64,000 nt of DNA from Capronia americana (Eukaryota; Ascomycota; Eurotiomycetes; Chaetothyriales; Herpotrichiellaceae): positions 682,001 to 746,000 of the forward strand of contig JADWQD010000005.1 of the NCBI GenBank assembly GCA_016110215.1, written 5' to 3'. Both the position numbers and the translations under genes were made by a program. Position 1 is the stretch's first letter. Every line of letters starts with the position of its first letter. The notes beneath the pieces were generated by a model that worked only from the letters and a program-made list of their open reading frames with translations, made no database searches and had not been told where the DNA came from. Shown here in pieces: positions 55,663-64,000 of the stretch.

Positions 55663-57561
55663 ATGTCGTCGAAGCATTTCATTGACGACCCAACCCATCT
55701 CGTGCAGACTTCCCTCTCCGCACTGACTCTGATCAACCCCTCCGTCGCCTTCGATGCAGAGAACAGAATTGTGTATCGTAGGCCGACCAAGGAGGTAACA
55801 GCGAACCCGAAGGTCTCAATCATCACTGGTGGAGGCTCGGGCCATGAACCGGTAAGACTCAGCACAACACAATTATGTTGTGCCTCCTTTGGACTGAGGC
55901 CTCCGGGCCACGAGACTCGATCCAGACCAACCCCATAGAACGAGGAGAATAGCTAACAAAGAAAAACGCAGGCATTCGCTGGGTTTGTCGGCAAAGGCTT
56001 CGTAACCGCAGCCGTCGCAGGCACGATCTTCGCCAGCCCTTCTGCAGAACAAGTCCGGCGCGCCGCCCTTACCCGAGTTCCCACAGAAAAGGGGGTTGCC
56101 ATAGTGACATTCAACTATACTGGTGATGTCTTGAACTTTGGCATGGCGGCTGAAAAGGCCAAAGCTGCCGGGGTTGACACCGAGTTCTACGCCATAGGCG
56201 ACGATGTCGGCGTGGGCCGAGAAAAAGGTGGTAAAGTCGGCAGAAGAGGCATTGGTGGCTCGATCCTCGTGCTTAAGATAATAGGAGCTCTGGCTGAAGC
56301 CGGTGGGAGTTTGAAGGAGGTTTACGAGCTTACGAAGCAAGTTGCGGGTAACCTTGTGTCTGTGGGAGCATCAATGGAGCATGTTCACGTGCCTGGGCGA
56401 GACAAGCCCAACTCCGACGAGATCATCCCAACCGAAGAAATCGAAGTTGGTATGGGTATTCACAACGAACCGGGCAGTCACCGTGTATCGGCAACATTGC
56501 CAGAACTCATCAAGACGATGCTAGCACAGATGCTGGATCCCAATGACAAGGACAGGCATTACGTCGACATCACGAAGGACGACAAGACCGTGCTTCTGAT
56601 TAACAACCTGGGCGGGGTCAGCAATCTAGAAATCGGAGGAATCGTGGCGGAAGTCCACAAGCAACTGAAGGAAGACTACGGCATCGTCCCAGTACGAGTC
56701 ATTGCAGGTACTTTCATCACCTCTTTGAACGGTCTGGGCTTTTCAGCGTCTGTTCTCAAGCTAGAAGACACCGGTCTCGGGCCCGGCAAGTCCATGCTTG
56801 AACTCCTCGACGCCCCGGCTGAAGCATTTGGCTGGGCTGCCGCTACTCGAACGGAAACCTGGAACGCGGACAATTCTGCCACTGCAGAAGGCCAGGCGCC
56901 AGTCACAGCTGAGGGCAAATCCTCTAATCTGAAACTTGATCCCCAGCAAGCTCACAAGGCTCTCAAGGCTGGTCTTGACAAGATGATCGCCGCAGAGCCA
57001 GACGTCACCAAGTACGACACCATCATTGGAGACGGCGACTGCGGTATCGGCCTAAAGAGAGGTGCTGAAAGCGTGCTCAAGGAGTTGTCTTCGGGCGATG
57101 TCCCGTCGGACGCCGTCGCTTTTGTCAACAAGATTGTACCAGTGGTTGAGAATACCATGGACGGCACATCGGGGGCCATCTATGCCATCTTCCTCAATGC
57201 CCTGGCGCACGGTCTCAGAGAACAAGACACCGGATCACAAACAGACGTCGATGCAAAGGTTTGGGCAGCAGCATTGAAGTCGAGTCTTGAGGCGCTGGGC
57301 AAATATACACCTGCTGTCCCTGGGGACAGGACATTAATGGATGCGTTGGTTCCGTTTGTTGACACTCTCAGCACCACTAGCGACGTGAAGAAGGCGGCCG
57401 AGGCCGCGAAGGAGGGAGCAGAGAAGACGAAGAGCATGAAAGCCAGTTTGGGCAGAGCTGTCTATGTTGGTGCAGAGGATGAATGGATGGGTAAAATTCC
57501 CGATCCAGGTGCCTGGGGCTTGCAAGAGTTTCTGGTTGGGCTGGCTGGTGCCGCTAGTTAA
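55663..57561 (+). CDS. Dihydroxyacetone kinase (DhaK-DhaL fusion)
   Basis: Two exons (55663-55851, 55972-57561) with a 120-nt intron (GTAAGA..CAG); 592 residues. The N-terminal DhaK part has ITGGGSGHEP joined to AFAGFVGKGF, and SMEHVHVPGR with the His that binds dihydroxyacetone covalently. The C-terminal DhaL part has the Mg-ATP site YDTIIGDGDCGIGLKRGAE and the segments TMDGTSGAIYAIF and PGDRTLMDAL. It phosphorylates dihydroxyacetone (and glyceraldehyde) to feed glycerol carbon into glycolysis, in the cytosol. The intron splits the GGGSGHEP motif from the next residues and keeps the frame. Confidence 0.96.
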
Positions 57562-57931
57562 GTGGTGTGCTGTATCTGAAAGGCCGCGGAAAGACGGTCA
57601 ATCATCCTGCTGTGCTGATCTAGGCAGCAGTCTGCCCTGGGTAAAATATGAAATATTCCGCGTTTGATGCGAACCTGGGTATCGGTACTTTTTGCCACTC
57701 CCCCTGCGTCGGGCTGAAGCTGATGCCTGCGCCTGAAATGTAGTCCTCCCAAGCAAAGCGGCCTGGACGCCACACTGCGCCTTCCCGCGGTCCCCATGTC
57801 GAGATTGCAAGGAAGTCTCGATGCAGTGATGCTGTAACCATAGCAATCCTCTGGCGAAGCCCGTGCACATGCGCGTCCCAGTTGCATTCCTCATATGCAA
57901 GCCGCCATGTGGAGCGTAGAGATGGATGGAC
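57562..57931. other. Convergent 3' region; on the minus strand an open extension of the Sm-D2 frame
   Basis: Immediately after the Sm-D2 TGA (57934-57932) the same minus-strand frame stays open for 103 codons to 57620. It reads for example WRLAYEECNWDAHVHGLRQR, WGPREGAVWRPGRFAWEDYI and PIPRFASNAEYFIFYPGQ. It has no start of its own that I trust. It may be chance, a decayed exon or a readthrough tail. Confidence 0.3.
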
Positions 57932-58673
57932 TCAACTCAGCAGCACCAGTATCACGCTGTCGCCTCTCAAGAACATCTTACTGATGAATCTGTCCTTGTT
58001 GACACCCTTTCCACCTCCTTTACCCTTTTCCGTCCACATCTCCTTCACGTTTTCCAGAACCATATTGCAGTGACGGTCGAATGCTTTCACTCTAGCCAGC
58101 AATTTGCGATTGTTTCGACATGAGATCAGCACTTGGGTGTGTGTGCGAGTTGCGGTCATGAGAATGGAGAGCGGTCCGGTCGACAGTTCGTGGGCCTCAA
58201 CGAGGGAGACTTCATATTCTCTACACCGTAGCGTAATGTTAGTTCGACCTCAAGTTAGGCTTGACGGCATCGCATTACGAACGCAATGCATGGGTAGAGG
58301 AGATGAGGCGGCGAAAGCGCTAATGCTTTGATCATATAATGGTGTCGTAGAGTGAATCGGGCGACGTGGAGATCGCGGTGTGGGCGGAGAGCGGAGCGGA
58401 ATCGACTTGCAGAGGGGTGGGCGGAGGGTTGTTATGATGGCGGGTGCAAAAGGAGAGAAGTGCATCAAAGTGAGGGGAGCGGGGAGTTGCACATACGTTA
58501 ACTCGTTTCTCGGCTTATTGAGCAGATCTCTATCGTCGAAGAACCCCAAAGGTCAGCAAATCCGCTTCAGTATGGAGGGTGGCCAGCACGGCAGGTTACT
58601 CCGGAGATAAGCACAGGTCAGAGACAGGGGTATGAGTCAGAGAATGAACATACTGTATTTTGGAGGCTTCCAT
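57932..58673 (-). CDS. smd2: Small nuclear ribonucleoprotein Sm D2
   Basis: Three exons (58673-58654, 58529-58497, 58220-57932) give 113 residues. The first two exons are tiny: MEASKIQ and DLLNKPRNELT. Introns are 124 and 276 nt with GTATGT donors and TAG acceptors. The last exon carries EYEVSLVEAHELSTGPLSIL, then the Sm1 motif THTQVLISCRNNRKLLARVK with AFDRHCNMVLENV, and the Sm2 motif VNKDRFISKMFLRGDSVILV. Sm D2 is part of the heptameric ring on spliceosomal snRNAs. The first exons are too short to stand out as open frames, but they match the conserved N-terminus and all phases agree. Divergent from the GATA-like gene. Confidence 0.94.
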
Positions 58674-59251
58674 GGTCGCGGCAGAAATACTTAAAGAGTC
58701 TCGATTCCTGTCGGAATGGATGAAATTCCTCATTCTCGAAAAACGCCTCGAGGCCATAGCGAGACGGTCGGCTGACCTTCTCGATCTGGAGCGCGGAACT
58801 TAGTTAGTGGGTACGTCATCCGAACCGCGCTTCACTTGGTGCAACCAGCCTCCGAAGCCTTGCATACACGCGTTTGGGCCAGCGCGTCCCCCGGCCATTG
58901 AAGGTACCTTTCAACCTTTCACTCCCCTCGCCTCACGCTCTACGTCTTCTCTCCTTGTGTTCTGTTTTACTTCATCTGTAGCTTTCATGCGATCCGGCAT
59001 CTCTTTGTGTTGGGCCAATTCATTAAAGGATTGTCAACCGTGCCACGGAAAAGACAGCAACCTGCACTATCGACCGCGGAGCAACACCAACGAACCACAC
59101 AACCAATTACCGCTACTGACGCTCATATCACTCAGTCATAATCCATCTGAACCTCTCACCGCGATGAGACCCTCTTCATAAGCTTCTTGTATCTCACACC
59201 ACCAGCTTCCCAACGCCTGGGTAGCTCCACGTCTCTCCTACGGTAGCCGCC
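58674..59251. promoter_or_regulatory. Divergent promoter region of smd2 and the Ams2/Spt21-like gene
   Basis: 578 bp with pyrimidine-rich sequence before the plus-strand ATG at 59252. No specific site singled out. Confidence 0.4.
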
Positions 59252-62200
59252 ATGGCGACCTCTCCAGCTGAGGGCGTCTCGATACGAACAATCCGACTGA
59301 AAGTTCTATACACTTTTGATTCTGAGCAAAAGGATAATCATCTTGCACGATGGCCACAGCCTTTGGAAGTGCAGACCGCCTTCATCGATGAAATAAATCA
59401 GATTGGCGTTGTCGACCTGCGGACGTGCTTGGAAGCTGTGACAACTGCTAGTCCTGAGCTCACCGCCTTCACCGAGAATGACTACACGATTTACGCTTAT
59501 GACTACTCAGAACCCGATACCCCTTTAGTGGGACAAGGCATGCTGTCGAGAGCACTCAATGGCCAAGCTCCGAGCGGAGAGGTTGACGGCGAAACCATGG
59601 TTACAGGCAGGATCACCAAGAACGTGATGGGCCTGTTTTCAAAGAACGCACAAGAGACTTTGGAGGTGAAGCTCAGATTTACACCGGTCAGCACTTTCGG
59701 CCAGGCGAGATACCGCTCAGGAAGTGTTTGTTCGCAAGATGGAATGCGACCCCAATGGACTAACAGCGCCTCGTCGCAGTCATTGCAGAGATCAGCGTCA
59801 CCAATGGATACCACAGGCTTGGAAACGATGCAGCGCATGTTGAGTGGTGAGAGTGCGGGAGTAGGCAGCAGACCTGGCACTCCCCCCGGAAACCAACCCT
59901 GCAACCCTGCTGCAAGAGGCCAGCAGTCCCGCCCTGGTTCAAGAGCAGGCACACGTCAACCAACCCACAGCAGACGTGGCTCGATCAACTCGGGATACTA
60001 CAGTGGTGACGAGGTCGTCGATGAAGGTCCGGCAAGGAAGAGGGCCAAGACCACCAAGGTGGATTGGCCTTCAAAGACCAACCTGAATATCGAACGACAG
60101 CCTGAATCGCTTCGAGTTGCAGCGAGCATTGCCTCAAGCGTCCGACTTCATCGTCCCGTTGCTGTTAGTCCCGCTACGAGTCTCCAGCCTGGCGCCCAAA
60201 GTGACGAACCTGCTGTCAGGCCGCCTACTCCTGTGCCTACCTTAAAGACAGGCAAGCCTCGCGGCAGGCCCCGGAAGCACCCACTTCCCAGTAACCTGGC
60301 TCAAGGGCATCAGATCAGAGATTCATCACCGGCTCCGAGTTTGGCTCCCCAATCCGAGTTTCTCTCTGTGCCCGTCACTTCTCCTGAAGATACACGAGCC
60401 CGAAGTATCGAAAGCACGCCTGCGAATCTTCCATCTTCACCACCTGTCATGCCGGAATTCCCGCAACCAGCGGTTACTAGCCCTGCACTCCCACCGTTAC
60501 CCATAGTAGATCCAGACCACGATTCAGGCTTCATGAGTGGCAATCTCGAGGACATGTTTGGAGATGGCCAATTGTTGCAGTTCGACGACTTTATTATCGA
60601 CAAGCCCGAAGATGAAGGTGCGAATGACTCTGGTCAAGACCAGCAGCATGGCCACCGGGAAGAACAGTATCCTCCTGTCTTCGAAGACGGCAACGAACTT
60701 GGCGAGTCACAAGTCACGAAGCCGTTGTACAATACAATGCCACCACCTCTTCCCCTCACCTCAAAGCCATTGACAAGAGCACAGTCATACACGCCGGCAG
60801 CTGCTCCGCGATTCGGTATGTCATCTCCCCGATTAGCTCCGGCCCCTATTCCAAGAGCTCGGCAAATCCAGGAAGAACAGCGTGACCAACTACGGAAAAT
60901 CGCACCCGCACCACCTTTGCCAAGCAGCGATCCAGCTCCCAGGACACTACAACGAGCGCAGACGTGGGCACCTGATAGTGACGTACCCATGTCTGACGCC
61001 CTGACCGGCGAAGAGACCAAAGCCAAGACAGCTTCGAAGAAGAAAGTCGGCAAAGAATTGACCAAAGCAAGACTCGAAAATGCCATCGCAAATGGTCAGA
61101 TGCCTCCGTTTTGTGACAATTGTGGGGCGATAGAGACTCCAGCCTGGCGACGAGCTTTTGCAAAGATCTATAAGTCCGGCTGGGAGAATGTGGAAACTTC
61201 ATTGAGCTATGGTGAATGCTGCTTCAAGGAGCCTATCGACCACAATGAGGATGGAACTGTAAAGACCTTCCGAGGCTTCAAAGTTGAGAAGCGGGCAGGA
61301 GATGGCGATGATTGGGTAGCAATCACTTTGTGCAACCGTAAGTAAATCCGGCGAGCTCTGTTATGCTGCTAACATATCTCAGCCTGTGGGTTGTGGTTCC
61401 ATAAGCAGAAGTGCCCTCGACCTGCTGCCAAATGGCAGAAGAAGGATCCAAACGCGAAGCGCAAGCGCAAGCGAAATCCTCCAAAGAATCCAGTAAAGAC
61501 GAATGGCGACCCTCATCCCAAGACTGATGACCAGAGCCCTGCTAGTGACGACTCCTCTCCGGGCGACTCGGCTACGGAAGCTCCAGACGCCGAAGAAAAC
61601 GACTCGGAAGCGCAACCAACTGCGAATGTCAGCGTAGAAGAGGGCGAACCGCAACTACCTCCAATGCCACAGCCATATCGAGCCAGCAGTGCCGACCTCG
61701 GACCGCGAGGGCTACCACGCACCCGTCATCATACCTCCAGCAGGCAAGTTCAGTCAAGCCCTACCCGTGGCCACGGGTCAGAAGATGCTCCTATCGAGGT
61801 GGATCTGACACCCAAGCCGGTGCGAAGACAACTTTTCCCGTCACCCGACAAGATGCGAATTTGCTCCGATCCTGGTCCGCAGAGAGAAATCACCGTGACC
61901 ACGAACCCTCTGCCCGTTTTTGTACGAAGAAGTCCTAGACTTAACAAGACTAGAGACCTCTACACAGTACCGTCAGCGGTCGTGGAAGTGGCAGTTGATG
62001 GAAAGGAGAATGTGGCACCATCTCCAGCGATCGCAGATGATGGTCTGGCAGACTTATTCGAGGATGGCCCGGCTGATGTAGAACTTCCTCCTCCCACAAC
62101 TCCAACCCCAAAAAGACGATCTGAGCGAATACTGCTGAAGACTCCCTTGAAGACACCTCAACGTCAATTTGGTGCCCAGCTGTCTCCCAATGCCGACCAA

Positions 62201-62764
62201 CTTCACTTTTTTCGAACCCCAAAAAACAAGCCAGAGCATCCGGCGCTCGCAGCATTGCTCGGGTCGGCCCAGAAGAATGTGCTCGAGATGACGCCCATAT
62301 CTCGCTCCATCCATGAAGCTCTCACCAGTGATCAGCCCATGGGGATGAGCCTTATGCAGACGGATTATATGATGTTGCGAAGTGGTGGGAGGAAAGAGAC
62401 ACCTAAGAAGTCGATCTCGTTTGACTTTCCCGACCTGCCGTCTCTCAAGAACTCTTCTCCGATGTCTGGCAACCAACTCATGGACTTCAGGTTGTCAGAA
62501 ATGACCACGGATCAATTGACAAGCGACATGATCGATCCTTTCGCCAATAGTGCGATGCCTAGTTCGCCGCCTGTCGGTATGTTTGGATACCTTGATGGTA
62601 TCGAGATGAGCGAGAGCGTCAATGCCATGTGGGACAAATTCCTCGACACAAATGGTGTTGAGTCAGTCGGAGATTCGGCATATCCAGACCCAGAAGAATT
62701 GGCTGTGGCAGACACCGGAGCCCATGCTCTTCGAAGAAGCCCACGGCGACAGAAGGCCGAATAA
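59252..62764 (+). CDS. Ams2/Spt21-like GATA-type zinc-finger protein
   Basis: Two exons (59252-61337, 61383-62764) with a 45-nt intron; 1155 residues. Residues about 10-150 (IRTIRLKVLYTFDSEQKDNH, CLEAVTTASPELTAFTENDY) match the N-terminal domain of fission-yeast Ams2 and budding-yeast Spt21, which promote histone gene transcription. There is a basic motif ARKRAKTTK (261-269) and an AT-hook KPRGRPRK (335-342). The zinc finger pairs C621-x2-C624 (CDNCGAIETPAWRR) with C694-x2-C697 (LCNPCGLWFHKQKC). The second pair is split by the intron. The 69-residue loop between the pairs is far longer than the usual 17-18. The C-terminal half is disordered, with VRRSPRLNK-type basic patches and a late acidic region. 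A nuclear role in histone gene and chromatin control is inferred from the family. Confidence 0.85.
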
Positions 62765-63229
62765 GGGAACAAGGCGAATGAGGTATTGCAGCAACTATTC
62801 AGCAGAGCATGGGTAATAGAGGCGGGCTGATCATGAGGAAGCATTTTTCCATCCATGGCGGTTGGATATTGTACAGCAGGTGCTTACGACATGTATGATA
62901 CATCAGATATGGCTACTAGAGCCGAAGCGCCGGACAGAAGGTTGTCGAGGCCACCTCCTCTGTATGCATGACAGAACTCTGAGGCCAAAATGAGATTGTT
63001 TGTGACCTCTCGACCTAAGCGGGCTTCAAGGCCGTTGTCTTCACGTCGCTGACACCCTCGCCCTGCACCGTCCGGCCCTGTTATCGACTCACTCGTTCTT
63101 CCAGAGGACAACTGCTCATCCCGTACTGTGATCCGAGTTTCCACAACAGTGTACCAACCCTATCATCTGTGCAAGAGTCCCACGGACCCAGCAATTTTTG
63201 GAATTCATATCATCAGAGCCTCATGTCCA
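62765..63229. other. Intergenic, 465 bp, convergent ends
   Basis: Between the 3' ends of the GATA-like gene and the small RPA subunit gene. No feature seen. Confidence 0.4.
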
Positions 63230-63695
63230 TCAATACCCTCCCTCCATGCCACCCTCCGACTCGCTGTAAAAGATATTCTTGTATCGATGCGTCACGTCCA
63301 CGGCGGCCTCGAACAGCTTCAAGTCTGGTAACTGGCCTTGGTCGTTGCGAGGCCACTCAGTGCTGCTTAGGACCCGTAGAGCGAAGCCCTGACCGCCCTC
63401 TGCGCTGGTGACCTTGCCGACGATCTCGTACATGGAGCCGACGGAGAGGTGCGAGTCTCTGTTTGAGTGAAGTCAGGATTTCTGGACGTGTATGGCAGGC
63501 TGCAGATTAGGAGAGGTATTTTCCATACCTGGCGAGAAGAATTGTTACAGAGTCCGTACCGCAAGTTAGCGTTGCTTGGTCGCCGCTGACATGGGAGATC
63601 GTGCCGAGCATGCGGACTGTGTTGTGAGAGGAAGTACCGGGGGCGAAGGCGTGGAGATGAGCAGGCAGGATTCGAGGGGTTGACATGGAATTCAT
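63230..63695 (-). CDS. rfa3: Replication factor A subunit 3 (RPA14 / Rfa3-like OB-fold protein)
   Basis: Two exons (63695-63529, 63458-63230) with a 70-nt intron (GTATGG..CAG); 131 residues. It starts MNSMSTPRILPAHLHAFA; a second Met lies at residue 4. The OB-fold strands are visible: TVRMLGTISHVSGDQATLTC, VTILLARDSHLSVGSMYEIV, GKVTSAEGGQGFALRVLSST, then a helix with FEAAVDVTHRY. It ends in a Gly/Glu-rich tail. Size and order fit fungal Rfa3, the smallest subunit of the single-strand DNA binding complex in nuclear replication and repair. Confidence 0.87.
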
Positions 63696-64000
63696 CTTGA
63701 GTGTCGCTGGTCACAGAGCCTGATGCTATGTGGTCGTGGTCGTGGTCGTGTGCGAGGGATCCCGTCGGCTTCGACGTATCTGATAGTCCGTACGGAGTCT
63801 GTACTCTGTATCGCGGTCAGCCTCTACCGAGTACTGTCGGTTAGGTGCTTCGCACGCCGCGTTCGACGCGTCTGCGGTTCAAGTCTGTAGACTCCACCGT
63901 TGCACTGTTCGGGGCTAGCATGCGGTAACTCCATCTAATTAGCCTCGTTATCGACCATTCCGCAGGAGTTTAGGTCCCGCATCGATCCCGCATCCTCAGC
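63696..64000. other. Right edge, promoter of rfa3, short GTGGTC repeat
   Basis: 305 bp with a three-copy TGGTCG repeat at 63731-63748. A B-box-like GGTTCAAGTC near 63877 was examined as a possible tRNA and rejected. No other feature seen. Confidence 0.4.

Noticed and set aside
63793..63897. Possible tRNA with B-box-like GGTTCAAGTC and a GGAGTC/GACTCC pairing
   Set aside because: A T-arm-like stem can be drawn, but two of its five pairs are G-T. No A box or D arm fits, the length is about 105 nt and no anticodon arm forms. Probably chance.

Overview
This is a stretch of filamentous-ascomycete (Pezizomycotina) nuclear DNA. Most genes carry one to seven short introns (about 47-130 nt, GT..AG). 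The encoded proteins are eukaryotic and fungal-type: SRP9/21, Ptm1-like, Oac1, a HET-domain protein, Zn2Cys6 and GATA-like regulators, and a GMC oxidoreductase. I cannot fix the order or genus from the sequence alone. No rRNA, convincing tRNA, transposon or CRISPR array was found.

Left block (1-15.2 kb), housekeeping: a partial coiled-coil protein; a Ptm1/GOST-like membrane protein; a DUF1308 protein; the COMPASS WD40 subunit Swd2; the mitochondrial oxaloacetate carrier Oac1; the ribonucleotide reductase small subunit; and SRP9/21. Right block (45.7-64 kb), also housekeeping: a kinesin, RIO2 kinase, dihydroxyacetone kinase, Sm-D2, an Ams2/Spt21-like GATA factor and the small RPA subunit.

Middle block (16.4-45 kb), accessory. 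From 16.4 to 33 kb there is a compact set of metabolic genes: RraA-like lyase, old-yellow-enzyme-type flavin reductase, UNC93-like transporter, cyclase-family hydrolase, amidase-signature hydrolase, class-III PLP aminotransferase, Zn2Cys6 regulator and metal-dependent amidohydrolase. There is no PKS, NRPS or terpene core enzyme. Three hydrolases for amide or cyclic-amide bonds, an aminotransferase, a reductase, a lyase, a transporter and a regulator together suggest an uptake-and-degradation pathway for a nitrogenous, perhaps cyclic, compound. The substrate is unknown. A long palindrome lies in the shared promoter of the transporter and the cyclase.

From 33.7 to 44.5 kb follow a NYN-LOTUS gene broken by an internal deletion, a HET-domain gene, a GMC oxidoreductase (with a GC-AG intron), an alpha/beta hydrolase (with three E-boxes exactly 10 bp apart upstream) and a repeat protein that carries a one-base frameshift. 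Together with two weaker gene-like remnants (30.3-30.7 and 37.0-37.5 kb), this marks the middle block as a fast-changing island between stable housekeeping genes.

All exon structures were read by eye from splice signals and protein continuity. Terminal exons of less conserved genes are the least certain parts.
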